A DNA stretch of 64,000 bases from Paenibacillus sp. HB172176 (GTDB lineage Bacteria > Bacillota > Bacilli > Paenibacillales > Paenibacillaceae): contig NZ_JAATHD010000028.1 of the NCBI RefSeq assembly GCF_011947265.1, forward strand, positions 1 through 64,000, given 5' to 3'. Below, in pieces: positions 44,501 to 51,933 of this stretch; the stretch's first letter is position 1; every line of letters begins with the position of its first letter. The notes beneath the pieces are model-generated. The model was not told the origin of the DNA and ran no database searches. It saw only the letters and a list, made by a program, of their open reading frames with translations. The translations under genes were made by a program, and so were the position numbers.

Positions 44501-45619
44501 TCAGCCCTGCTTCAAACTGCCGTCCCCTTCCTTCGGAGATACCAGCTTACCTCGCTGCGATAGAAAGGCCGGCATGAAGCGGCGAAGCTTCTCCTTGCGA
44601 ATATGGAACAGCCCTGCGATGCCCTTCGGCAGGAAAACAACCACGACGACGAACAGGCCTCCCATGAAGAACAGCCATCCTTCCGGATACGCCGTGCTGA
44701 ATTCGCTCTTCGCCCAGTTCATCGCAACCGCTCCGAGCGCCGCGCCGATCAAGGTCCCCCGACCCCCGATCGCAACCCACAGCACCATCTCGATCGACGG
44801 CACAATGCCAAGCATGGATGGCGAAATAATGCCGACATGCAGCACGAACAGCATGCCCGCAAGGCCGGCTATGCCAGCGGAAATCGTGAAGATGACCATC
44901 TGATACATCGCCGGATTATAGCCGATGAACCGCACGCGATTCTCTCCGTCTCTAATGGCGCGCAGCACCTTGCCGAACCGGCTGGCCGTAATATAGCGGC
45001 ATAACACGAAGATGCCCAGCATGACTGCTGCCGTAATCCAGTAGAGCACCCGCTTCGTGTCCGGCGAGCCCAGGGAATAGCCCAGAATCGTCGTATAACC
45101 GGTAACGCCGTTCGTCCCGCCCGTGACCGCTTGCTGGCCGACGATCAAGGTTGTCGTAATGATGACGAGCGCCTGCGTCAGAATCGTGAAATATACGCCG
45201 CGAATCCGATTGCGGAAGGTGAAATAACCAAGCGCCAGCGCAAGCAACGCGGGGATGAGAATGCCCATCGCCAGCGCGAAGGGGAAGGATTCGAACGGCC
45301 TCCAGAACAGCGGCAGCTCCTTCAGGCCGCTCCAGCCCATGAAATCCGGCAGCTTCCCATGCGTGGATTCCAGCTTCAAGTACATCGCCATCGCATAAGC
45401 ACCGAGACCGAAGAAGATGCCGTGGCCCAGACTCAGAATGCCTGTGTAGCCCCATATCAGATCAAGGCCGAGCGCTACAATGGCGAAGGCCAGAAATTTC
45501 GCTAGCAAATTAAGCCGAAAATCGCTTATAAACATCGGAGCGGAGAACAAGACAGCCGCTGCGGCCGCATAACCCGCCAGTATCGCGATTTTTTTTGCGT
45601 TCCATGATTTTAATGCCAT
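44501..45619 (-). CDS. urtC: urea ABC transporter permease UrtC
   Basis: About 372 residues with about ten membrane segments, LivM-like. ALGLDLIWGYTGILSLGHGIFFGLGAYAMAMYLKLE and GGRGTLIGAALGAVAMNWAKSEFSTAYPEGWLFFMGGLFVVVVVFLPKG are typical of UrtC. ATG at 45619 follows GGTGAGGG; an earlier ATG at 45643 is weaker. It pairs with UrtB to form the membrane channel. Confidence 0.95.
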   Translation of the reverse strand: MALKSWNAKKIAILAGYAAAAAVLFSAPMFISDFRLNLLAKFLAFAIVALGLDLIWGYTGILSLGHGIFFGLGAYAMAMYLKLESTHGKLPDFMGWSGLKELPLFWRPFESFPFALAMGILIPALLALALGYFTFRNRIRGVYFTILTQALVIITTTLIVGQQAVTGGTNGVTGYTTILGYSLGSPDTKRVLYWITAAVMLGIFVLCRYITASRFGKVLRAIRDGENRVRFIGYNPAMYQMVIFTISAGIAGLAGMLFVLHVGIISPSMLGIVPSIEMVLWVAIGGRGTLIGAALGAVAMNWAKSEFSTAYPEGWLFFMGGLFVVVVVFLPKGIAGLFHIRKEKLRRFMPAFLSQRGKLVSPKEGDGSLKQG

Positions 45620-45706
45620 ACCCTCACCGCTTTCCTCTTCCATCTCAGTTCTCTTGCCTCTTGCCTGAAGCCCTTTCTCCACAGCTGTCTCATGCGCCGC
45701 TTACGC

Positions 45707-46612
45707 CTAATCCAGAGAACGAGAGCGCATGGCCACGAATCCCGATGGCTTCCACTGCAGGAAGGCGACGATGCAGACGAACACAAGCACCTTGCCGAGT
45801 GACGCATCCGTCCAATATTCGAACATCGTATTGAACATGCCGATTCCGGTCGCGCCAAGCACGGTTCCGACAAGCTTGCCGACTCCGCCCAGCACCACGA
45901 CCATGAAGGCGTCCACGATATAATACGTGCCCAGCGACGGACCAATGGGACCCATCAGCGTCAAAGCGCAGCCGGCTATGCCCGCAATGCCGGAGCCGAT
46001 GGCGAACGTTACGGCGTCGACCCGTCTCGTCGAGATGCCGAGACATGCGGCCATATCGCGATTTTGCATGACGGCGCGCATGTTTCTTCCCGCATGGCTG
46101 CGATAGATATACAGGTACATTGCAAGCAAGCAAACCAGCACAAGCGCGATAATGAACAATCGTTTGTATGGCAGAATCGTGCCGCTCATCACATGAATGC
46201 CGCCATCGAGCCAGGATGGGCTTGTAACCGCCACGTTCGGCGCTCCGAATATCGTTCGCGCGAGCTGCTGCAGCACAAGGCCGACGCCCCAAGTGGCAAG
46301 AAGACTGTCAAGCGGTCTGCCGTACAGAAATCGGATCAGGGACAGCTCCAGAATATAGCCGATGCAGAACGCCACCGCGAAGCTTGCGGGAATCGCAAGC
46401 GCGAAATACCAATCGAACATGGAATGAGGCAAATAATCCTTGAACAAATTTTGCGTCAAATACGTGCTATACGCCCCAATCATAATGAGCTCGCCATGCG
46501 CCATATTGATGACCTTCATCAGACCGAAGGTAATCGACAGTCCGAGCGCGACCAGCAGCAGGATCGAGCTGATGCTCAGACCGTTGAACAACTGCAGTAC
46601 ATATAACTCCAT
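45707..46612 (-). CDS. urtB: urea ABC transporter permease UrtB
   Basis: 301 residues, LivH-like, with about eight membrane segments: LFNGLSISSILLLVALGLSITFGLMKVINMAHGELIMIGAY and VVLGGVGKLVGTVLGATGIGMFNTMFEYWTDASLGKVLVF. Normal length for Gram-positive UrtB, which lacks the long N-terminal domain of proteobacterial homologues. It is 107 bases downstream of urtA and 87 bases upstream of urtC. Confidence 0.95.
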   Translation of the reverse strand: MELYVLQLFNGLSISSILLLVALGLSITFGLMKVINMAHGELIMIGAYSTYLTQNLFKDYLPHSMFDWYFALAIPASFAVAFCIGYILELSLIRFLYGRPLDSLLATWGVGLVLQQLARTIFGAPNVAVTSPSWLDGGIHVMSGTILPYKRLFIIALVLVCLLAMYLYIYRSHAGRNMRAVMQNRDMAACLGISTRRVDAVTFAIGSGIAGIAGCALTLMGPIGPSLGTYYIVDAFMVVVLGGVGKLVGTVLGATGIGMFNTMFEYWTDASLGKVLVFVCIVAFLQWKPSGFVAMRSRSLD

Positions 46613-46719
46613 CTCATCACCCCTTAGCCTTAACCTCTCCGGCTTAACGACAGAAAGGAAGCATTCGATCGACCGAATACCTCCTTCTGCCCTTTCCTTA
46701 CTTCATGAATGTCATTCGC

Positions 46720-48000
46720 TTAAGGCTGGATGCTGGCCGCCCAATCGTAGCCCTTCAGGAATGGATCCGGCTTAATCGCCTCGCCCGAATTCCATAGCTC
46801 CTTGAACTGGCCGTCCGCTTGAACCTCGCCGATTCGAGCTGTTTTGTAGATGTGCTGGGTTTCGCCGTCGATCGTAACCTTGCCGCTCGGAGCGTCCCAC
46901 TCCAGCCCCTTCGCCGCTTCCTTCACTTTGTCCACGTCGGTCGAACCCGCTTTCTCGACTGCAGCAGCCCATAGATATACGGCCGTATAACCTGCCTCGA
47001 TCGGGTCGGCCGTTACGCGGTCCGCTCCGTACTTCGCCTTGTAATCCTCCACGAACTTCGGATTCGTAGGCGTATCCGTCGTTTCGAAATAGTTCCAAGC
47101 CGCCAGATGACCCGTCAGCACATCCGCGCCAATGCCGCGAATCTCTTCCTCTGCGACGGACACCGACAAGGTAGTCAAATCCTGCGCCGAAATGCCCGCA
47201 TCCTTCAATTGCTTGAAGAACGCTACATTGCTGTCTCCGTTGAGCGTATTGTAGACAATATCCGGATCAGCCGCTTTGATCTTGCTGATGATTGTGCTGT
47301 AGTCCGTATGTCCAAGCGGCGTATACTCCTCGCCTACAAGCTCTCCGCCCTCCGCCTTCAATTGTTCCTTGATAATAAGGTTGGCTGTTCTCGGGAACAC
47401 ATAATCCGAGCCGAGCAAGAAGAACTTCTTGCCGCGATTCTCAAGCAGCCAGGTGACCGAAGGCACGATCTGTTGATTCGTGGTCGCTCCCGTGTAGAAG
47501 ATATTCGGGGAAGCCTCGAGTCCCTCGTATTGAACCGGGTACCAAAGCAAGCCGTTCAGCTCTTCGAATACCGGAAGCATCGCTTTACGGCTCGCGGAGG
47601 TCCATCCTCCGAATACCGTCGCGACTTTATCCTCCGACAACAGCTTGCGCGCTTTCTCCGCGAAGGTCGGCCAATCCGAAGCGCCGTCCTCGAGCACCGG
47701 CACGATCTTCTTGCCCATCACGCCGCCCGCCGCGTTAATCTCGTCAATTGCCATCATTTCCGAATCGATAACCGATGTTTCGCTGATTGCCATCGTTCCG
47801 CTCTGCGAATGCAGAATGCCTACTTTGATTTCTCCGCCAGACGACCCCTCTGTATCATTCGTGTCCGTACTCGTGTTTGCATTCGTGTTGGTGTTCGTGT
47901 TTGATGATGCCGGTTCATTGTTGTTCCCCCCGCAGCCGCTGAGCACAAGACTTACCGTGATCAACAGCAACCCCAATTGATAGAACAAGCTTTTCTTCAT
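46720..48000 (-). CDS. urtA: urea ABC transporter substrate-binding lipoprotein UrtA
   Basis: About 426 residues with a lipoprotein signal ([10 protein letters not shown]) and an Asn/Thr-rich linker. The type-I periplasmic binding fold has [40 protein letters not shown] and [32 protein letters not shown], which are diagnostic for UrtA rather than an amino-acid binder. ATG at 48000 with GGGGAG upstream. It leads the urtABCDE operon under a consensus sigma-A promoter overlapped by a TnrA/GlnR box, so the operon is predicted to respond to nitrogen supply. No urease genes lie in this window. Confidence 0.95.
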   Translation of the reverse strand: MKKSLFYQLGLLLITVSLVLSGCGGNNNEPASSNTNTNTNANTSTDTNDTEGSSGGEIKVGILHSQSGTMAISETSVIDSEMMAIDEINAAGGVMGKKIVPVLEDGASDWPTFAEKARKLLSEDKVATVFGGWTSASRKAMLPVFEELNGLLWYPVQYEGLEASPNIFYTGATTNQQIVPSVTWLLENRGKKFFLLGSDYVFPRTANLIIKEQLKAEGGELVGEEYTPLGHTDYSTIISKIKAADPDIVYNTLNGDSNVAFFKQLKDAGISAQDLTTLSVSVAEEEIRGIGADVLTGHLAAWNYFETTDTPTNPKFVEDYKAKYGADRVTADPIEAGYTAVYLWAAAVEKAGSTDVDKVKEAAKGLEWDAPSGKVTIDGETQHIYKTARIGEVQADGQFKELWNSGEAIKPDPFLKGYDWAASIQP

Positions 48001-48080
48001 CCTTCCACTCCCCATCTCTATAATAACTTCCTTTATTTCCGAACGTTTACATGGAATGTTCTGTCAACGTTCGTGAGCCT

Positions 48081-48110
48081 ATTATAGATTGAGGCATTAA
48101 CTTGTGTCAA
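48081..48110 (-). promoter_or_regulatory. consensus sigma-A promoter of urtABCDE
   Basis: On the minus strand TTGACA (48105-48110), 18-base spacer, TATAAT (48081-48086); both hexamers are exact. The predicted transcription start is near 48074, about 75 bases before the urtA ATG. Confidence 0.85.
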
Positions 48111-48121
48111 TATAGTTGACA
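48105..48121. promoter_or_regulatory. TnrA/GlnR box overlapping the urtA -35
   Basis: TGTCAATATAGTTGACA matches TGTNAN7TNACA exactly. It covers the -35 hexamer (centre about -39), a position usually associated with repression. Confidence 0.75.
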
Positions 48122-48188
48122 TTAATTCATTCAATTTGAGACGATTTAGCGTCTAAAGTCCTATTTTTCATTTAAATTAACATATTTA

Positions 48189-48205
48189 TGTTAGTTTATG
48201 TTACA
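48189..48205. promoter_or_regulatory. second TnrA/GlnR box upstream of urtA
   Basis: TGTTAGTTTATGTTACA also matches TGTNAN7TNACA exactly. Its centre is 84 bases (about eight helical turns) from the first box, at about -123 relative to urtA, and about 136 bases before the divergent gene at 48333, so it could serve either gene. Confidence 0.65.
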
Positions 48206-48332
48206 CAATATGCATGCAAAAGTCTGATTATGTATGCCCTTATTTCTTCCGGCATAGGCATTTGCACCAATTGGATCGCTCTGTAATAGGCTATCTAGAG
48301 CTGTCATATCTACACACCTGGAGGCGATCCGT

Positions 48333-48920
48333 TTGACCGCAAAACTGGAAGACACCAAGAAACGCACGCAGAAGCTTTCCACCGCTGCCGTGCAAGCCAC
48401 AGCGGCCTATATGCTGCCCTTCTACCGCAAAGCGGCGAAAAATGAAGCGTTTGCGAAGGCATGGTCCGCAGCGGTTCGCAAAGGGAATATCGACGCCATG
48501 CAGAAGCTGCTTTCAACCGTATTGCCCCAACATATCCGGCTTGCCGAGCTTGGCTCGAACGGCATCGGCTTCTTCATCGGCTTCACCTTCCCTTACGACG
48601 ACTACCCTTATGTCAATTCGACCTCGATCAGACCGGGCGAGACTCAGAACACATTCAGCGACGAGATGTTCAGACTCATTTCGAAGGACATTCTTCGATT
48701 CTACGCCGCGCTCGTCAGCAGCAAGGCTTTCGCCGAGGCGCTGGTGAAAGCCGTCAATCTCGGACATACAAAGCGACTCAAGCAGTACATTAAGATGTTC
48801 ATCCCATCCTGCGCCTTGAAGAAGATCGAAAGCGACGATTCCGGCTTCTACCTCGGCTTCGAGTCCGCCGAGAGCAAATATACGTACTACAATCAGTTTT
48901 TCCGCGAGAAGGTTTTGTAA
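48333..48920 (+). CDS. uncharacterised protein with an internal duplication
   Basis: 195 residues, family not recognised. Residues 39-84 and 132-176 align as an internal repeat: AFAKAWSAAVRKGN...MQKLL and AFAEALVKAVNLGH...LKQYI, each ending in GFFIGF or GFYLGF. No signal peptide or membrane segment; soluble and mostly helical with a short beta end. The TTG start follows GGAGG by eight bases. It is divergent from urtA and shares its regulatory region, including a TnrA/GlnR box, so nitrogen-linked expression is possible. It is closed by the bidirectional terminator at 48958. Function unknown. Confidence 0.75.
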   Translation: MTAKLEDTKKRTQKLSTAAVQATAAYMLPFYRKAAKNEAFAKAWSAAVRKGNIDAMQKLLSTVLPQHIRLAELGSNGIGFFIGFTFPYDDYPYVNSTSIRPGETQNTFSDEMFRLISKDILRFYAALVSSKAFAEALVKAVNLGHTKRLKQYIKMFIPSCALKKIESDDSGFYLGFESAESKYTYYNQFFREKVL

Positions 48921-48957
48921 GGCACTGCTTCTCTTTGCAAATGTTACGGATAAAACT

Positions 48958-48993
48958 AAAGAAGGAACCCCCGTATCAGGAGGTTCCTTCTTT
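48958..48993. terminator. bidirectional Rho-independent terminator
   Basis: AAAGAAGGAACC pairs perfectly with GGTTCCTTCTTT around a 12-base loop, T-rich on one side and A-rich on the other. It serves the duplicated-domain gene from the left and the RHH gene from the right. Confidence 0.88.
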
Positions 48994-48994
48994 G

Positions 48995-49168
48995 TTATTC
49001 TTTTGGCGGTCGAGGCGGCTTCAAGCGGCCGGCTTTGCCCAGCGCTTCCCGGAGCAGAAATTCGATATGGCCGTTGACGCTGCGGAATTCGTCATTCGCC
49101 CATTGCTCCAGCGCCCGGTGAATGTCCGGATCGAGTCGAAGCGGGAAAGCTTTCTTCTCTTTGGCCAT
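48995..49168 (-). CDS. small ribbon-helix-helix (Arc/HicB-antitoxin-like) protein
   Basis: 57 residues: starts MAKEKKAFPLRLDPDIHRAL, then EQWANDEFRSVNGHIEFLLR and a Pro-rich end. The strand FPLRLDPDIH followed by two helices with NGHIEFLLREAL is the Arc-type RHH fold, which binds DNA as a dimer. It starts 12 bases after the SPFH stop and is probably co-transcribed with it. Such small RHH genes beside SPFH genes recur in Firmicutes; no partner toxin is visible, so it is more likely a regulator or accessory factor of the SPFH operon than an antitoxin. Confidence 0.75.
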   Translation of the reverse strand: MAKEKKAFPLRLDPDIHRALEQWANDEFRSVNGHIEFLLREALGKAGRLKPPRPPKE

Positions 49169-49180
49169 TATCGGCTTACC

Positions 49181-50053
49181 CTAACTGTACAGCGAGCCTG
49201 TATTAATGACCGGCTGGGCCGCTCGGTCCGATACGATGGACACCATCAGATTATTAACCATCGCCGCCCGCCGTTCCGCATCAAGCTCAATTCCGTTTTC
49301 TTCCAATTGTTTCTGCGCGGCGTCCACCATGCCGACCGCGCCTTCCACAATCTTCTGACGCGCGGCCACGATGGCTATTGCTTGCTGTCGCTGCAGCATC
49401 GCGCTGGCAATCTCCGGCGAATACGCCAGATGCGTAATACGCGTCTCCAGCAGCTCGACGCCCGCAACCTCCAGCCGTCTCTGCAAGTCTTGCTGAAGAT
49501 CGCTGGCTACTTCATCGGCATTGCCGCGAAGAGATACCCCGTCTTCGCTGCCGAAGATATCATACGGGTATTGCGCCGCAATATGGCGAATCGCCGATTC
49601 GCTCTGAATTTCCACGAAGCGCTCGTATTGATCCACATCGAAGGTCGATTTCGCCGTGTCGAACACCTTGAACACGATAACAGCGCCGATTTCAATCGGA
49701 TTGCCCTCCGCGTCGTTCACCTTCAGCTTCTGGCTGTTGAAATTGCGCACCTTCAACGATACCGAGGTTTTCACCGTCAGCGGCAGCACCATCCACAAGC
49801 CGCTCTCGACGACCGTTCCGATATACGTACCGAAGAACGTGATGACCTTCGCTTGATTCGGCTGTACGATGACCAGCGAAGTCATTATGACGAATCCAAG
49901 GAGCACAATTACAATTCCCAGCGCGATTAACAAGCCAGACGGCTCTGCCGCCGCTATCGACATCGCCGCCATCCATATGCCGCAGACCACTGCGATAAGC
50001 GCAATGAAAAGCGCCAAATACCCGCTAATATACAACGCTTTTTTCTCTGTCAT
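49181..50053 (-). CDS. SPFH/Band 7 domain membrane protein
   Basis: About 290 residues. Two N-terminal membrane segments (LYISGYLALFIALIAVVCGIWMAAMS and LLIALGIVIVLLGFVIMTSL) precede the SPFH domain (VQPNQAKVITFFGTYIGTVVESGLWMVLPL ... SLKVRNFNSQKLKVNDAEGNPIEIGAVIVFKVFDTAKSTFDVDQYERFVEIQSESAIRHIAAQYPYD). Proteins of this type form membrane-microdomain scaffolds. The ATG at 50053 follows GGGAG by eight bases. A good sigma-A promoter lies just upstream. The downstream RHH gene appears coupled. Confidence 0.9.
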   Translation of the reverse strand: MTEKKALYISGYLALFIALIAVVCGIWMAAMSIAAAEPSGLLIALGIVIVLLGFVIMTSLVIVQPNQAKVITFFGTYIGTVVESGLWMVLPLTVKTSVSLKVRNFNSQKLKVNDAEGNPIEIGAVIVFKVFDTAKSTFDVDQYERFVEIQSESAIRHIAAQYPYDIFGSEDGVSLRGNADEVASDLQQDLQRRLEVAGVELLETRITHLAYSPEIASAMLQRQQAIAIVAARQKIVEGAVGMVDAAQKQLEENGIELDAERRAAMVNNLMVSIVSDRAAQPVINTGSLYS

Positions 50054-50074
50054 CTCGCACACTCCCATATCGAT

Positions 50075-50103
50075 TTAATATTAATATGATATCACTTTTT
50101 CAA
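50075..50103 (-). promoter_or_regulatory. sigma-A promoter of the SPFH-RHH operon
   Basis: On the minus strand TTGAAA (50098-50103), 17-base spacer, TATTAA (50075-50080), about 22 bases before the ATG. Confidence 0.5.
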
Positions 50104-50295
50104 AATAAAGTAAATTAAATTCGCATGCCCCCGATGTTAACACGATTCAAAACCAACCTTCATTTTAACACTTGAAACTTACGTGACGGATTTCTTATAA
50201 TCAAACCCACCGGCCGGCATAAAGATATAACGAATCCACTCTCTACGAAGATGCCCTCCAACTGAAACATAGCGACATCCTTTGAACGCAGCGCC

Positions 50296-50492
50296 TGCTC
50301 TAACGGACTTTTTATCCTCTTAGCCAACGTTTTTCAATTCCCTATTGCTCTAACGGACTTTTTGTCCTCTTAGCCAACCAAACGAGCGAAAAAACAACGG
50401 GATTAACCCGCTAAGAGGCGAAAATGTCCGTTAAAAATCTGCGCTGGCTAAATAGAGCTTCTAAGGGTCGAAAAAGTCCGTTACAGTTGCAG
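50296..50492 (+). repeat. dispersed box-quartet repeat, copy 2
   Basis: Boxes beginning TGCTCTAACGGACTTTTT start at 50296 and 50346 (50 apart). Inverted boxes CTAAGAGGCGAAAATGTCCG (50411) and CTAAGGGTCGAAAAAGTCCG (50461) follow, also 50 apart, with GGGATTAACCC between the halves and CAGTTGCAG at the end. Internal symmetry is better kept than in copy 1. It occupies most of the 661-base gap between SPFH and prsA. Confidence 0.9.
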
Positions 50493-50635
50493 GAATTACT
50501 CCCAAACCCCATACTTTCGGCCTTTCAGAGTCGGTGACCTAAAGCTTTGCAGTTCAAAGCAGCCTCGTACGCACATTAAGATTTTATTTGTCATTTCCTA
50601 TGACCCAAAATCTTATAAATTCTATAATTATCAAA

Positions 50636-50684
50636 AAAGGAACCGACTGTCTGCAAATTAATTTGCAAAACAGTCGGTTCCTTT
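50636..50684 (-). terminator. Rho-independent terminator of prsA
   Basis: A 15-bp stem (AAAGGAACCGACTGT) with an inner TGCAAATTAATTTGCA hairpin in the loop, followed on the minus strand by TTTTTTGA. About 30 bases past the prsA stop. Confidence 0.9.
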
Positions 50685-50714
50685 GTTTTCATACAACTCT
50701 GACTAGACTTGAAT

Positions 50715-51848
50715 CTAGCTCGCGGAAGGAGCCACAGGCGCATCGGTTGCTGCGGGAGTATCCGTTGCCTCCGCATCCGAAGGACTAGGCGAAGCTTCCG
50801 CATCGCCATCCGCACCTTCGCTTGGCGACGGGGACGGCAATGTAATATTAACGTCCATATCCGTCATTTCATTATTCGTGAAGTCATCGAGATACGTATA
50901 AGCGGCCGCATTTTTTACTTCCGCCTTGTCGTCATCCGACAATTGATCATACGTTTGCAAATCGCGTTTCTCAACCAGAATCACATGATAGCCATAGTCG
51001 GATTGAACCGGATCGCCGATTTTGCCGAGCTCTTGGCTAAGCAAGGCTTGCTTGAACTCTTCCACAAACGATTTGCCTTCTTGTTCCTCATATTGGCCAC
51101 CATTGTCGGCAGAGCCCGGGTCGTCGGAATATTCCTTCGCCAGTTCGTCCCAGCTTCCGCCGGCATCAAGCTTCGCTTTTACTTCTTTGGCGCGGGCTAG
51201 AGCCTCTTCATCGGTGCGAAGCTCCTTTGACTCGCCTGTCGTCTGGTCCTGCTGTGTTGTCGCGACCAGGATATGGCGGAAGGTCGTCTTCGCATAATCG
51301 GCCGTCATGCCGTCGAACGCCTTCTCTATATCCTCGTCCGTAACAAGCGAATTCACATGAGCGACAACCGCGGAGGTCAGCATGAGGAAGGTCGCCATAT
51401 CTTCATCCGAGATGCCCTTCTCTTTCACTTGCGCTTGAAGATCGGCGTCGGACTCCTTGTATTGCTTGTATTGATCGAGCTGCTCGTCCACATCCGCGCT
51501 CGCCGTCTTCAGCGCATCCTCGGATGCACGGGCGCTCAATATTTTGTACGAGATATATTGCTGCAGAATCATCTCTTGGAATTGCGGAATTTCGATGATC
51601 GAAGCGTAGCTTGGTTGTGCGACAGCAAAAATATCGAGATATTTGTCGAACTCGTCTTGCGTAACCTCGCCGTCTTTGTAGGTGGCGACCACATCTCCGC
51701 CGTCAACGCCTTTGAATTCGAGCGAGTGCCCCTTACTGCCGCCATTGCTGTTATTGCCGCATGCCGCCATCACCGTCATGACGAGCACTGCTGCAATAAC
51801 GAGCAGCGCGCTTCTGCGCCATGCCGATTTGCGTGTACTATGCAACAT
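50715..51848 (-). CDS. prsA: foldase lipoprotein PrsA-like (peptidyl-prolyl isomerase)
   Basis: 377 residues with a lipoprotein signal (VLVMTVMAACGNN). A SurA/PrsA N-terminal chaperone region and a parvulin domain (KTTFRHILVATTQQDQ ... WDELAKEYSDDPGSADNGGQYEEQEGKSFVEEFKQALLSQELGKIGDPVQSDYGYHVILVEKRD) are clear. It assists folding of exported proteins outside the membrane. The C terminus is a Pro/Ser/Ala/Asp-rich tail of about 40 residues, probably disordered and wall-spanning. It lies 85 bases downstream of mfd, as usual in Paenibacillaceae. Confidence 0.9.
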   Translation of the reverse strand: MLHSTRKSAWRRSALLVIAAVLVMTVMAACGNNSNGGSKGHSLEFKGVDGGDVVATYKDGEVTQDEFDKYLDIFAVAQPSYASIIEIPQFQEMILQQYISYKILSARASEDALKTASADVDEQLDQYKQYKESDADLQAQVKEKGISDEDMATFLMLTSAVVAHVNSLVTDEDIEKAFDGMTADYAKTTFRHILVATTQQDQTTGESKELRTDEEALARAKEVKAKLDAGGSWDELAKEYSDDPGSADNGGQYEEQEGKSFVEEFKQALLSQELGKIGDPVQSDYGYHVILVEKRDLQTYDQLSDDDKAEVKNAAAYTYLDDFTNNEMTDMDVNITLPSPSPSEGADGDAEASPSPSDAEATDTPAATDAPVAPSAS

Positions 51849-51933
51849 GTTGAATCCCCTTTCAATAACTCACTATTTTCTTTACGCATTTAAACGTATT
51901 GTATCAGATTGCAATGCCAAAAAGCGAATTTCG

